Below, piece after piece: positions 1-8,894 of a stretch of 64,000 bases of DNA. Positions within the stretch are counted from its first letter, which is position 1. Each line of letters starts with the position of its first letter. Under the pieces are notes generated by a model. That model was not told the DNA's origin and did not search any database. It was given only the letters and a program-made list of their open reading frames with translations. A program made the translations under genes and the position numbers. The DNA is from Streptomyces sedi (GTDB lineage Bacteria > Actinomycetota > Actinomycetes > Streptomycetales > Streptomycetaceae), in the NCBI RefSeq assembly GCF_006335015.1, contig NZ_VDGT01000004.1, positions 309,831 through 373,830 of the forward strand, read 5' to 3'.

Positions 1-1
1 G

Positions 2-79
2 GAGGAGATGAGCGGAATCATGGACCGCTGGCACGCGAGGCGTTCCGTCAGCGGGCACCCGGTAGAACACAACGCGTGA
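2..79 (+). CDS. 3' end of an unidentified gene (partial)
   Basis: An open frame enters from the left edge and stops with TGA at 77-79. The visible tail is 25 residues, charged and His/Arg rich, and carries no recognisable motif. A GGAGGAG followed by ATG at 8 could instead mark a tiny 23-residue ORF, but a truncated gene tail is the simpler reading. It is followed at once by a GC-rich hairpin at 92-111 that could end its transcript. The product cannot be named from this much sequence. Confidence 0.3.
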   Translation, partial: EEMSGIMDRWHARRSVSGHPVEHNA

Positions 80-91
80 GCCCGGCGGCCC

Positions 92-111
92 CGCGCCCCG
101 TCAGGGGCGCG
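92..111. terminator. GC-rich hairpin after the partial gene
   Basis: CGCGCCCC pairs perfectly with GGGGCGCG around a GTCA tetraloop. There is no T-tract, as is usual for Streptomyces terminators. It sits 12 bases after the stop of the partial gene. Confidence 0.4.
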
Positions 112-158
112 CGTTCGCCGTGAGGTGCGGGTTTCTTGGTCGGTGGGGCGGGCCCCGT

Positions 159-283
159 CAGGGGCGCGGGGAACTGCGCGAATGCTGTGTGGCGGGGGTT
201 GGCCGACTACGGAGCTTCGTGGCTGGGCGGGTTGTCGGCGTGAGCCCGGCGTTGGGTTGCTCGCGCAGTTCCCCGCGCCCCTG
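159..283. repeat. Long inverted repeat of a Streptomyces-type intergenic element
   Basis: Positions 159-181 and 261-283 are perfect 23-base inverted copies separated by 79 bases; the core GGGGAACTGCGCG reads in opposite directions. The left arm is preceded by a short GCCCC-GTCA-GGGGC hairpin. From memory this core is a very common repeated intergenic string in Streptomyces genomes. No gene is visible between 80 and 303, so this element fills most of that stretch. Confidence 0.6.
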
Positions 284-303
284 CACGGGGTGCGCGTTCG
301 GGG

Positions 304-1077
304 TCACGGTGCCGCGCCGGCCAGGTGGAGCGCTCCGGGGAGCACCGTCCAGGTCCTCGCGCGAGTGGGCCCCAGGTCCACCGCGTTCGCCCGGTAGCTG
401 AAGCCCGTCGGTCCCGAGACCGTCACCGAGCTCGCCCGCGCCCGGACCTCCACCTCCCGGGGCCCCGGCCGCACCACCACGTCCGCGAGGCCGTCCGCCG
501 CCCGCACCGAGACCTCGGCGACCGGCCGGTCCTGGTCCGCCAGCAGCCGCCCGTCGGCCTCCACCCGCAGCCGCTGCTCGGCCCGCCCGCGTGGCCGCCC
601 CTGGCGCGGGGGCCGGGGGAACGGCACCGCGCGCCACCACCCGGAGGCCGGGCCCCTGCCGCGCGGCGCCGGGATGCCGAGCGTTCCAAGCACCACCCCG
701 CCCGCGTCGTCGGTCAGCACGTCGAGCCGGCGGGTGCGCCCGGTCAGCACCGCCCGGGACGCGGCGACCGCGTCCGTCGGCACCCCCAGCGCGCTGGCCA
801 CCGCCGTCGAGCCGCCGACCGGCACCACGCCCAACGGCCGCGCGCTCAGGTGCCCTTCGCTGTGCAGCATCCGAACGGCCCGCAGCAGCGCCCGGTCGTC
901 ACCGACGATCACCAGCTGGCGGCCGTTCCCCCTGGCGAGCGCCTTCGGCAGCGCCTCGCCCTGCTCCAGCACGCAGACCCTGACCTCCCCGCCGGCGCCC
1001 GCGCTCAGCACGTCCCTGGCGATGCGGACCGATTCCCCGTCCACGCGCCGGGCCCTCGGGTCGATGACGATGAACAC
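304..1077 (-). CDS. Diacylglycerol/sphingosine kinase catalytic-domain-like protein
   Basis: A 257-residue protein that resembles the DAGK catalytic fold. It opens with a beta strand (MFIVIDPRA), has an LVIVGDDRALLRAV segment where true kinases carry GGDGT, then GVVPVGGSTAVASALGVP, which matches the family's GTxNDxARxLGIP stretch. The C-terminal half keeps the beta-sandwich pattern typical of the family (SVTVSGPTGFSYRANAVDL). Because the nucleotide-binding GGDGT is not intact, catalytic activity is doubtful and it may bind lipid or nucleotide only. It is divergent from purA, 130 bases away. A family assignment is fairly safe; a substrate is not. Confidence 0.6.
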   Translation of the reverse strand: MFIVIDPRARRVDGESVRIARDVLSAGAGGEVRVCVLEQGEALPKALARGNGRQLVIVGDDRALLRAVRMLHSEGHLSARPLGVVPVGGSTAVASALGVPTDAVAASRAVLTGRTRRLDVLTDDAGGVVLGTLGIPAPRGRGPASGWWRAVPFPRPPRQGRPRGRAEQRLRVEADGRLLADQDRPVAEVSVRAADGLADVVVRPGPREVEVRARASSVTVSGPTGFSYRANAVDLGPTRARTWTVLPGALHLAGAAP

Positions 1078-1207
1078 CTGACTGTTCGCCTCCCGGCTGC
1101 GTCTCCCGTAAGCTCTCTGTGCAAGAGCCCCTGTCGCGATTGCGCAGGGGTTTCGTCGATCCGGGGCAGCACAGCGTAGATGCCCCGCTCGAAAGGGGTG
1201 TACGCCT

Positions 1208-2491
1208 GTGCCCGCACTTGTGCTGCTCGGCGCTCAGTGGGGTGACGAGGGCAAAGGCAAGGCCACGGACCTGCTCGGTGGCTCCGTCGACTATGTGGCG
1301 CGCTACCAGGGTGGCAACAACGCCGGTCACACCGTCGTCGTCGGCGACCAGAAGTACGCGCTCCACCTGCTGCCCTCCGGCGTGCTGAGCCCCGAGTGCA
1401 CCCCGGTGATCGGCAACGGCGTCGTCGTCGACCCCAGCAAGCTGCTCTCCGAGGTGCGTGAGCTGAACGAGCGCGGCATCGACACCTCCCGCCTGCTCGT
1501 CAGCGGCAACGCCCATCTGATCACGGGCTACCACCAGACGCTCGACAAGGTCTCCGAACGCTTCCTCGGCAAGCGGAAGATCGGCACCACGGGACGCGGC
1601 ATCGGCCCCGCCTACGCCGACAAGATCAACCGGCAGGGGGTGCGCGTCCAGGACCTCTTCGACGAATCGATTCTCCGGCAGAAGGTCGAGGCCGCGCTCG
1701 ACCACAAGAACCAGCTGCTGGCCAAGATCTACAACCGCAGGGGCATCGAGGTCGAGCAGGCCGTCGAGGAGCTGCTGGGCTTCGCCGAGCCGCTGCGGCC
1801 CTACGTCTGCGACACCACGCTGGTGCTCAACCAGGCGCTGGACGATGGCAAGGTGGTCCTCTTCGAGGGTGGCCAGGGCACCCTGCTCGACGTCGACCAC
1901 GGCACCTATCCGTTCGTCACCTCCTCCAACCCCACCGCCGGCGGCGCCTGCACCGGCACCGGTGTCGGGCCGACCAGGATCGACCGGGTCATCGGCATCC
2001 TGAAGGCGTACACCACCCGGGTCGGCGCCGGCCCCTTCCCCACCGAGCTGCACGACGAGGACGGCGAGCGGCTGCGGACCGAGGGGCACGAGTTCGGCGT
2101 CACCACCGGCAGGGACCGTCGCTGCGGCTGGTTCGACGCGGTGATCGCCCGCTACGCGGTGCGGGTCAACGGGATCACCGACTTCTTCCTCACCAAGCTC
2201 GACGTGCTCAGCGGCTGGGAGCGTATCCCGGTCTGCGTCGGCTACCGGATCGACGGCCGCGAGGTCAGCGAACTCCCGTACAACCAGAGCGACTTCCACC
2301 ACGCCGAGCCGGTCTACGAGTACCTGCCGGGCTGGCAGGAGCCGATCTCGGCGGCCAGGTCGCTGTCCGACCTGCCGAAGAACGCCCAGTCCTACGTGGC
2401 GGCGCTTGAGGAGATGTCGGGCGCCCGGATCTCGGCCGTGGGCGTGGGCCCGGGCCGGGACGAGACGATCCAGGTGCACTCCTTCCTCTGA
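1208..2491 (+). CDS. purA: Adenylosuccinate synthetase
   Basis: Cytoplasmic enzyme that joins IMP and aspartate using GTP to make adenylosuccinate, the first committed step to AMP. The 427 residues are the normal family length. The P-loop GDEGKGK lies at about residues 12-18, followed by [10 protein letters not shown], the IMP-site [14 protein letters not shown] and the C-terminal [13 protein letters not shown]. The GTG start at 1208 is preceded by GAAAGGGGTG. It stands alone on the plus strand and ends in a perfect bidirectional palindromic terminator shared with the kinase gene that faces it. Confidence 0.97.
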   Translation: MPALVLLGAQWGDEGKGKATDLLGGSVDYVARYQGGNNAGHTVVVGDQKYALHLLPSGVLSPECTPVIGNGVVVDPSKLLSEVRELNERGIDTSRLLVSGNAHLITGYHQTLDKVSERFLGKRKIGTTGRGIGPAYADKINRQGVRVQDLFDESILRQKVEAALDHKNQLLAKIYNRRGIEVEQAVEELLGFAEPLRPYVCDTTLVLNQALDDGKVVLFEGGQGTLLDVDHGTYPFVTSSNPTAGGACTGTGVGPTRIDRVIGILKAYTTRVGAGPFPTELHDEDGERLRTEGHEFGVTTGRDRRCGWFDAVIARYAVRVNGITDFFLTKLDVLSGWERIPVCVGYRIDGREVSELPYNQSDFHHAEPVYEYLPGWQEPISAARSLSDLPKNAQSYVAALEEMSGARISAVGVGPGRDETIQVHSFL

Positions 2492-2522
2492 GCCCCCCGC
2501 CCCTGGCGGACGAGTCACGCGC

Positions 2523-2568
2523 GAAAGGGGCCGGGTGGTGGTCGATCGACCACCACCCGGCCCCTTTC
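2523..2568. terminator. Bidirectional terminator between purA and the Ser/Thr kinase gene
   Basis: A perfect 46-base palindrome centred at 2545/2546. The outer bases are GAAAGGGG and CCCCTTTC, so both strands give a strong GC stem followed by a short T run. It lies 31 bases past the purA stop and 21 bases past the stop of the converging kinase gene, and would serve both. Confidence 0.9.
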
Positions 2569-2589
2569 CTTCTCAGGGTCGTGCCGGCG

Positions 2590-4728
2590 TCAGCTCTCGC
2601 GCTGGGCCGTGAACTCGCCCGCACCGTCGCCGAGCGGGGTGAACGTGATCTCGTCCGGGTCGTCGAGGCCGGTCCAGTGGATGCGGTAGCTGGGCAGCGG
2701 GTCGCAGCCGCCGGAGGTGGCCTCGCCGGGGCCCACGATCAGCTGCTCGGCGCTGAGACCGCCGGCGACCAACGGCATCTCCCAGGTGCAGCCGTCGCCC
2801 GTGGCGACCATCGCCGTCTCGCCGGAAGGGGCGGTGGTCTCGGGGTCGAAGGTCATGCCGGAGCCGACCCAGTTGGAATCGTAGATGGCGTACGGCATCG
2901 CGTCGGAGTTGGCGGAGGTGTCCGACATCGTCATCTCGGCCTCGACGTTGAACCTGGCGGCGCTCCACACCAGGTTGCCGCCGCTCATCTCCATCGTCTG
3001 CTCGCCCCAGGGGCTGCAACCGCCGCTGGAGGGCCAGGTCTGCTCGACCGTGTCACTGTTGATCGTGGCGACCGAGTCGTAGCTGACCAGCGCCGACGAC
3101 TCCTTGCAGACCACGTCCTCCAACGCCGTGTACTGCGTGGTGACGATCTGCCCGGTGGAGCCCTCGGCGATCTCTATGCGCTGGTAGAAGACCTCACCCC
3201 GTCCGGTGGTCATCTCGCCTTCCCAGGCGCCGACCATCTCGAACGGTATCTGGCCGCTCCCGCCGCCCCCGGTCGGGTCCTCGGTGGGCTCCGGGTCCTC
3301 GGTCGGCTCGGGGTCCCCCGTGGGCTCGGTGGTGGGGTCGGTGGAGCCGGTCTCCTCCGTCGTCGGCCCGTTCTCGCCGTCCGCCTCGTCGTCGCTGTCC
3401 CCGCCCAGGGCGAAGACCGCGACGCCGGCGACCACGGCCAGCACGGCGACGGCCGCGACCACGATCCACAGCGTCTGGTTGTTCTTCTTGCCGCCGGGAC
3501 CGCCGGGTCCGCCCTGCGGGTGGTAGCCGCCGTAGCCGCCGCCGTACGGGTTGTTGGGGTCGCCCTGCTGCGGATAGCCGTAGCCACCCTGCCCCTGCTG
3601 CGGGTAGCCGTAGCCGCCCTGGCCGGGCGGGCCGTAGCCGCCGGGCGGCGCGTTGGAGGTCATCGTGGCCATCGCGTCCACCGGGCCGTTCGGCTGCGGG
3701 CTCGGCGGCGGCGTCGACGGCACGCTCAACTGGGTGGGCGTGGGCGGCGCGTGGCCGGGAGGCGCCGGGGTCGGCGGCACGTTCGGCATCGCCGGGGTCG
3801 GCGCCGCGCCGGGCACCGGCGGGGCCTGCAGCGGGTCCTCGGAGTCCAGCAGCTCTACCGCGTGCCGGCCCAGCTTGGCGATGAGGGCGCCGGGCAGCCA
3901 GGGCTCGTCGTCCTCGGGAGCCTCGGTGGCCTCCAGCAGCTGGTCCAGCGTCGGCCGCTCGGCCGGGTGCGGGGCCAGGCACGCCTCGATCAACGGCCTG
4001 ATGCCCTCGGGCACCTCGGTGAGGTCCTGCTGGTTCTGCACGATGCGCAGCATCAGCGCGGTCATCGCGCTGTTCGCGTCGCCGAACGGGGTGTGCCCGG
4101 TGGCGGCGAACGTCAGCACCGAACCGAGGCAGAAGATGTCGCTCGCCGCCGACAGCGTCTCGCCCCTGCACTGCTCGGGCGACATGAAGCCGGGGGAGCC
4201 GACGGCGGCACCGGTCCTGGTCAGGCCCTCGTTGGTGGCCTCCAGGGCGCGCGCGATGCCGAAGTCGATCACGCGGGGGCCGTCGATGGTGATCATCACG
4301 TTGGACGGCTTCAGGTCACGGTGGACCAGCCCCGCCGCGTGGATGTCGCGCAGCGCCCGCACCAGGCCGTTGGCCAGGATGCGCAGCGTGCGCTCCGGCA
4401 GCCGGCCGTAGGTGGTGGCGACCACCTCGTGCAGCGAGGGGCCGGCGACGTAGCCGGTGGCGACCCAGGGCGTCGCCGCCTCGGTGTCGCCGTCCAGCAC
4501 GGGCGCGGTCCAGTCCCCGCCGACGCGGCGTGCGGCGTCCACCTCCTGCTGGAAGCGCTGCCGGAACTCCGGTTGACGGGCGAGTTCGGGTTGAACGAGC
4601 TTGACGGCGACCGTGCGCCCGCGGTCGGAGCGGGCGAGATAGACGCTGCCCATTCCGCCGGCGCCCAATTTCCCCAACAGCCGGTACTGGCCGACGCGTT
4701 GGGGATCTGTCGGCCCGAGCGGTTTCAT
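2590..4728 (-). CDS. PknB-type membrane Ser/Thr protein kinase (downstream copy)
   Basis: A 712-residue receptor-like kinase. The kinase domain covers about residues 15-275: glycine loop GKLGAGGMG at 19-27, Lys43 in VAVK, HRDLKPSN with catalytic Asp138, and DFG at 155-157. A Pro/Gly/Tyr-rich linker with repeated GGYGYPQQG units follows, then one membrane helix near residue 400-422. The outside part begins with Thr/Glu/Pro repeats and ends in a Cys-containing beta-rich domain of about 210 residues with no PASTA repeats. All catalytic residues are present. It lies 144 bases downstream of a paralogous kinase on the same strand and may be co-transcribed with it. The ligand is unknown. Confidence 0.93.
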   Translation of the reverse strand: MKPLGPTDPQRVGQYRLLGKLGAGGMGSVYLARSDRGRTVAVKLVQPELARQPEFRQRFQQEVDAARRVGGDWTAPVLDGDTEAATPWVATGYVAGPSLHEVVATTYGRLPERTLRILANGLVRALRDIHAAGLVHRDLKPSNVMITIDGPRVIDFGIARALEATNEGLTRTGAAVGSPGFMSPEQCRGETLSAASDIFCLGSVLTFAATGHTPFGDANSAMTALMLRIVQNQQDLTEVPEGIRPLIEACLAPHPAERPTLDQLLEATEAPEDDEPWLPGALIAKLGRHAVELLDSEDPLQAPPVPGAAPTPAMPNVPPTPAPPGHAPPTPTQLSVPSTPPPSPQPNGPVDAMATMTSNAPPGGYGPPGQGGYGYPQQGQGGYGYPQQGDPNNPYGGGYGGYHPQGGPGGPGGKKNNQTLWIVVAAVAVLAVVAGVAVFALGGDSDDEADGENGPTTEETGSTDPTTEPTGDPEPTEDPEPTEDPTGGGGSGQIPFEMVGAWEGEMTTGRGEVFYQRIEIAEGSTGQIVTTQYTALEDVVCKESSALVSYDSVATINSDTVEQTWPSSGGCSPWGEQTMEMSGGNLVWSAARFNVEAEMTMSDTSANSDAMPYAIYDSNWVGSGMTFDPETTAPSGETAMVATGDGCTWEMPLVAGGLSAEQLIVGPGEATSGGCDPLPSYRIHWTGLDDPDEITFTPLGDGAGEFTAQRES

Positions 4729-4872
4729 GCTGTCCTACTCCTCTTCGGTCCGGTAAACCTCAAGAGCATACGGGGGGTCCCGCACGGGGAGAAGGACAGA
4801 AAGAGAACCGCGATCGGTTCCCGATCTGCCACTTTGGCCCGTAACCGTGTCAATTCGTGACCTGAGGCATAC

Positions 4873-6921
4873 CTAATCGTTGCGTGTGTGCTCGGCTGGA
4901 TCCTCCCCCAGAGCGTCCAGCCAGGAGATCTGAATCGTGTCCCGATCATCTTCCTTGAGTCGCACACGAATGGCGGCGTACACCCGGCAGGTGGCGTCCT
5001 CGCCGGTCTCCGCCAACTGGTCGGGACCAAAGGTCAGCTGCCCGCCCTCTACCCTGACCAGCTTGTTCTCCCAGACGCATTCGATCTCCCCGCTTCCGCG
5101 CCTGGTCCTTTCATAGCGCAGAAGCTGGTCGCCGACGGCGCCCTGCTCGATGGTGATCACATCCGACCACTCGTTGTCGCTGCTGTCAGTGAACTCGTGC
5201 TTCCAGCCCGCGACCAGGTCTTCGGGAACGGCGCTGTCGGTGCGGTCCGGACCGCGGTGCAACGTTGCCTGTTGTTCTCCGTAAGTCCATGTCGCCTCCT
5301 CACCGTTCTCCGAGAGCCGCAGCGTCTGCACCGTGTTGTTGTCCCGGCAGGCCTCGCTGGTCTGCTCCTCGGGGACACTCCAGTTGGACTCCTCGGTGAA
5401 GCCCAGCCCCTCGTCTCCGAAGGAGTCGAGCCGCACATCATAGGCGCACAGAATCTCGGGGGTGAGGGTGAGGGCGTTACCCACGAGTTCGCCCTCCGCG
5501 CCCTGGGCGATCTCGAAACGCAGCTCCCGCGGCTCGTCGTCGCCGCTGCTGTACTCGCCCTGCCAGACGCCCAGATACGAGTCGTCTATCGCCGTGTCGG
5601 AACCCCCGCCGCCCATGCGGACCAGCAGCACCACGGCCAGCACCACCAGGACCAGGCCGGCGGCGGCCAGCGCGCCCAGCGGCCCCTTCCTGGCGCGCCA
5701 GCCACCGGAGCCGGAGCCGGTGCCCGCGCCCGTGGAGGGGGCGCCGTAGGGCGAACCGGGCGGCGACCAGCCGCCTGAGCCCCGCTGGTAAGGGCCGCCG
5801 TCCGGCTGGGAGTAGGGGGAGGGGATCGGCGTCGGCCGGGGCGCCGGGCGCCCGCCGGGCCAGGACTGCTGGGGCTGCCCGGCGGGCGGCGGCGGGGGGC
5901 CGGGCGGCGGCACCGGGTCGGACGAGGGGCGCGGGGTGCGCTCTCCGCTCGGCGGCGCCGGCGGCGCGGGGGGCGCCGCCTCGGTCCTGGGCAGCACCGG
6001 GTTGTCCACCCGGCTGACCGGGTTCTCCGAGTCCAGCAGCCGCACCGCGTGCCGGCCCAACTGCGCCACCAGGGCGCCCGGTAGCCAGGGCTCGTGCAGG
6101 GCCGCCTCCGGCTGGGTGGCGGCCAGCAGCCGCTCGACGCCGATCCGCTCCTCCGGCTCCTTGGCCAGACAGGCGGTGATCAACTGCCGCAACGAGTCCG
6201 GCACCCCGGAGAGGTCGGGGGCCTCCTCGGCGATCCGGAACATCAGGATGTGCACGCCCGAGTCCAGCGCCCCGAACGGGGTGCGGCCGGTCGCGGCGTA
6301 GGCGAGCAGCGAGCCGAGGCAGAAGATGTCGCTGGCGGGCGTGACCCGTTGGCCGCGCACCTGCTCGGGCGCCATGAAACCGGGCGAGCCCACGGTGGCG
6401 CCGGTCCTGGTCACTCCCGCGCCGGGGCCGGGCTCCAGGGCGCGGGCGATGCCGAAGTCGATCACGCGGGGGCCGTCGATGGTCATCAGCACGTTGGACG
6501 GCTTCAGGTCGCGGTGCACCAGACCGGCCCCGTGGATGGCGCGCAGCGCGTGGCCGAGCCCGTTGGCCAGCAGCGTCACGCTGCGCTCCGGCAGCGGGCC
6601 GTAGTCGCGGCCCACCACCTCGTGGAGCGAGGGACCGGCGATGTAGCCGGTGGCGACCCAGGGGGTGGCGGCCTCGGTGTCGGCGTCCAGCACCGGCGCG
6701 GTCCACTGGTCGCCGACCCGCTGGGCGGCGGTGATCTCGTCCGAGAACCTGCGGCGGAAGTCGGGCTCCTGCGCCAGCTCCCGTTTGATCGTCTTCACGG
6801 CCACCGTGCGACCGCGCTCCGAACGGGCCAGGTAGACCTGGCCCATGCCGCCCTCGCCGAGCCTGCCCAGGAGTCGGTACTCACCGATGCGTTGTGGGTC
6901 CTCCGGCCTCAGGCGATCCAT
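4873..6921 (-). CDS. PknB-type membrane Ser/Thr protein kinase (upstream copy)
   Basis: A 682-residue paralogue of the next kinase gene. The kinase domain aligns position for position over the first 160 residues: Lys43, HRDLKPSN with Asp138, DFG at 155-157. After a Pro/Ser-rich linker there is a single membrane helix (LGALAAAGLVLVVLAVVLLV) near residue 430, then an outside domain of about 230 residues with several Cys. The outside domain is only distantly like that of the other copy (shared start YLGVWQGEY versus MVGAWEGEM), so the pair probably arose by duplication and then diverged in sensing. The ATG at 6921 is the natural start for a kinase that begins MDRLRPEDPQRIGEYRLLG. Confidence 0.93.
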   Translation of the reverse strand: MDRLRPEDPQRIGEYRLLGRLGEGGMGQVYLARSERGRTVAVKTIKRELAQEPDFRRRFSDEITAAQRVGDQWTAPVLDADTEAATPWVATGYIAGPSLHEVVGRDYGPLPERSVTLLANGLGHALRAIHGAGLVHRDLKPSNVLMTIDGPRVIDFGIARALEPGPGAGVTRTGATVGSPGFMAPEQVRGQRVTPASDIFCLGSLLAYAATGRTPFGALDSGVHILMFRIAEEAPDLSGVPDSLRQLITACLAKEPEERIGVERLLAATQPEAALHEPWLPGALVAQLGRHAVRLLDSENPVSRVDNPVLPRTEAAPPAPPAPPSGERTPRPSSDPVPPPGPPPPPAGQPQQSWPGGRPAPRPTPIPSPYSQPDGGPYQRGSGGWSPPGSPYGAPSTGAGTGSGSGGWRARKGPLGALAAAGLVLVVLAVVLLVRMGGGGSDTAIDDSYLGVWQGEYSSGDDEPRELRFEIAQGAEGELVGNALTLTPEILCAYDVRLDSFGDEGLGFTEESNWSVPEEQTSEACRDNNTVQTLRLSENGEEATWTYGEQQATLHRGPDRTDSAVPEDLVAGWKHEFTDSSDNEWSDVITIEQGAVGDQLLRYERTRRGSGEIECVWENKLVRVEGGQLTFGPDQLAETGEDATCRVYAAIRVRLKEDDRDTIQISWLDALGEDPAEHTRND

Positions 6922-7277
6922 GTGGAAACAGACTCCCCTGGTGACGACATTGGTTCCCTATCCCGAGGATAGAGGTCAAAGGGCGCCCCGCACACGCCGG
7001 TTCACCACCGGAAAGGGCACTTTCCCGCGGCGGTCGGACCCGGGAGGGGACACGGCTCCGAGGGGCGTGTGGGGGTGTGGCGGGCGCCGGCGTGTGGGCA
7101 CCGGTCAGCGCTCCGGCGGGTGCGCCGTCGTGAGCTGGGCGGCGGCGCTCGGCTCCGCCGCCGCCGGCGCGGTGTCGGGCGTGGATCGGTGACTTCGGGG
7201 CGGGGGAAAGGGGCGGCGCGCGCCCCCGACGGTGATGACAGCATCCTGTCAAGTGGGTGAAGGTAGTCTGGGCTGCC
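6922..7277. other. Divergent intergenic region, kinase and GntR promoters
   Basis: No credible gene is visible in these 356 bases. They separate the minus-strand kinases from the plus-strand GntR gene and must hold both promoters. The only clear structure is a 6+6 base palindrome at 7236-7251 close to the GntR start. Confidence 0.6.
7236..7251. promoter_or_regulatory. Operator-like palindrome upstream of the GntR gene
   Basis: TGACAG-CATC-CTGTCA is a perfect inverted repeat. It ends 12 bases before a TAGTCT box (7264-7269) that could be the -10 element of the regulator gene. A dimeric GntR-family protein binding here would block its own promoter. The site is seen; the binding is inferred. 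Confidence 0.45.
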
Positions 7278-7937
7278 GTGATTCAACGCAGCACCCTGCG
7301 AGAGCAGCTGGCAGAGGCCCTGCGCGAGGAGATACTCGCCGGGCGCCTCGCACCCGACGCCGAGTTCACCGTTCGGGAGATCGCCGAACAGTACGGGGTC
7401 TCGGCCACCCCGGTGCGTGAGGCGCTGGTCGACCTGTCGGCGCAGGGGCTGTTGGAGGTGGAGCAGCACCGCGGCTACCGGATCAAGCAGCTGACCCTCA
7501 CCGACTTCCGGCAGATGGTCGAGGCCCTGGCGCTGGTCAGCGACGGTGTCTTCCACCGCAATCCGCTGTTAGCCCGGCGGCGGGAGACGGGGGACACGTT
7601 CACCTCGATCCGTCGCCGCGCGGTCGCCGCTCGACAGGCCGCCCTCGTCGGCGACCTGGACATCCTGATCGCCTACGACCTCCGCTACTGGCGGGAGTTG
7701 GACGCGCTTCTGGACAACCCGCACGTCGGCGAGTTCCTCGACCGGCTGCGGGTGCGCTGCTGGGCCTTCCTCGTTCCCCGGCTGCGTGGCGGGGAACGCC
7801 TCGCCGGGCGGCTGTGGGCCGGCCATCTGCCGCTCGCCGACGCGATCGAGACGAGCGACTTCGAGGAGGCGGGACAGTTGCTCTGTGAGTACCGGTCGCA
7901 CATCCTGGCTCTTGCCGCCGAACTCGGCGGGCCCTGA
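7278..7937 (+). CDS. GntR-family (FadR/FCD-like) transcriptional regulator
   Basis: A 219-residue DNA-binding protein. The N-terminal winged helix spans about residues 3-70 (REQLAEALREEILAGRL, then FTVREIAEQYGVSATPVREALVDL and the wing VEQHRGYRIKQ). The rest is all-helical like FCD effector domains. The GTG at 7278 is preferred because it begins the usual MIQRSTLREQL of the family and lies 8 bases after TAGTCT, suggesting a leaderless mRNA; an in-frame GTG at 7257 would add seven residues. An adjacent palindrome suggests autoregulation. It sits just before a small unknown gene and purD. The effector is unknown. Confidence 0.85.
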   Translation: MIQRSTLREQLAEALREEILAGRLAPDAEFTVREIAEQYGVSATPVREALVDLSAQGLLEVEQHRGYRIKQLTLTDFRQMVEALALVSDGVFHRNPLLARRRETGDTFTSIRRRAVAARQAALVGDLDILIAYDLRYWRELDALLDNPHVGEFLDRLRVRCWAFLVPRLRGGERLAGRLWAGHLPLADAIETSDFEEAGQLLCEYRSHILALAAELGGP

Positions 7938-7950
7938 CGCCGGACCGGAA

Positions 7951-8613
7951 GTGAGCCCGTACGTGGCCTGTGACCTGTGGTTGGTCCCCCTCGTTGACGT
8001 CCTGTGCCACAGCCCGGACAATCCGTTCGCCGAGGAGATCGCCGAGTACGACCGGGCCCTGACGGACGCCGGGCTGCCGCCGGTGCCGGTCTTCGGCTAT
8101 GTGCCGGGGATGGTCGGCGAGGTCGCGCCGGTGGCCGGCTTCGACTACACGGCGCTCCATCTGCTGCGCCGCGCCTATCTGCTCCAGCGCAGCGGGCTTC
8201 CGGTGACGCCGGCGAACGCGCTGGACGGCGACTACCAGCAGTTGCTGGAGATGTTCGAGAGCGGCGCGCAGCAGGCGCACCTGGTGTGGCACTTCGACCA
8301 CGCGGGCGCCTATCTGCCGGTCGACTTCCCCCAGCCGCTGGTCAACGACGCGTTGATGGAGGGCGGCGGGCCGCTCGGCTCCAGCCACGGGCTGCTGCGC
8401 GAGTTGGAACTGGTCGCGCCCGCGTTGGAGATCGACCCCGCCAACCCGCCGGCCCCGCCCACCGCGCCGAGCCGCCCGACCCGGCTGGACGAGCCGGCCG
8501 CCGTACCGGTCGAGGGCCAGGGCCCCTTCGCCAGGGAACGCCACGTCTGGCTCGGCCTGCACGCGGCGGCGACGCGGAGCCTGGCGCAGGGGTCGATGAT
8601 CGTCTTCAGCTGA
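7951..8613 (+). CDS. Conserved protein of unknown function
   Basis: A 220-residue soluble protein I do not recognise. It starts 13 bases after the GntR stop with GTG preceded by GGAA, so the two are probably one transcript. The N-terminal 150 residues are compact and rich in Trp, His and acidic residues (CDLWLVPLVDVLCHSPDNPF, then HLVWHFDHAGAYLPVDF). A Pro/Ala linker follows, then a short helix-forming tail. There is no signal peptide or membrane segment. Linkage to the regulator and purD is the only clue to its role. Confidence 0.75.
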   Translation: MSPYVACDLWLVPLVDVLCHSPDNPFAEEIAEYDRALTDAGLPPVPVFGYVPGMVGEVAPVAGFDYTALHLLRRAYLLQRSGLPVTPANALDGDYQQLLEMFESGAQQAHLVWHFDHAGAYLPVDFPQPLVNDALMEGGGPLGSSHGLLRELELVAPALEIDPANPPAPPTAPSRPTRLDEPAAVPVEGQGPFARERHVWLGLHAAATRSLAQGSMIVFS

Positions 8614-8652
8614 GACCCGGTCTCGTCCGGTCGGTCTCGCTCGGACGGTCTC

Positions 8653-8709
8653 GCTCGACCCTTTCCGCTCGACCGTTTCCGCTCGACCGTTTCCGGTTCG
8701 ACCGTTCTC
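8653..8709. repeat. 14-base tandem repeat upstream of purD
   Basis: Four head-to-tail copies of a 14-base unit, GCTCGACCGTTTCC: 8653-8666 (one mismatch), 8667-8680 and 8681-8694 (identical), and a diverged copy at 8695-8709. A looser GTTCGGGGCTTTCC-like period continues to about 8755. It occupies the gap between the unknown gene and purD. Confidence 0.75.
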
Positions 8710-8882
8710 GTTCGGACGGGGCCGTGTCCGTTCGGGGCTTTCCGTTCGGGGCTTGGCGGAGGCCGATGGGCGTGTGGCGGCTTCTGTCGTTGTCCCGTGC
8801 TTGTTCTCGCCGTTCCTGACCGTTCCGGCGCGGGCGTGTTCCGGGAGGTGGACGGGGGCGTCGGGCTGTCGGTGGGCGCGGT

Positions 8883-8888
8883 TAGGCT
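8883..8888 (+). promoter_or_regulatory. Probable purD -10 box (leaderless start)
   Basis: TAGGCT fits the actinobacterial TANNNT consensus and ends 6 bases before the purD GTG at 8895, so transcription would begin at or next to the start codon. There is no ribosome-binding site in between. No convincing -35 was found. Confidence 0.4.
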
Positions 8889-8894
8889 GCCCGC

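Noticed and set aside
8653..8709. Possible CRISPR-like repeat array
   Set aside because: The 14-base units are directly adjacent with no spacers and no cas gene is nearby.
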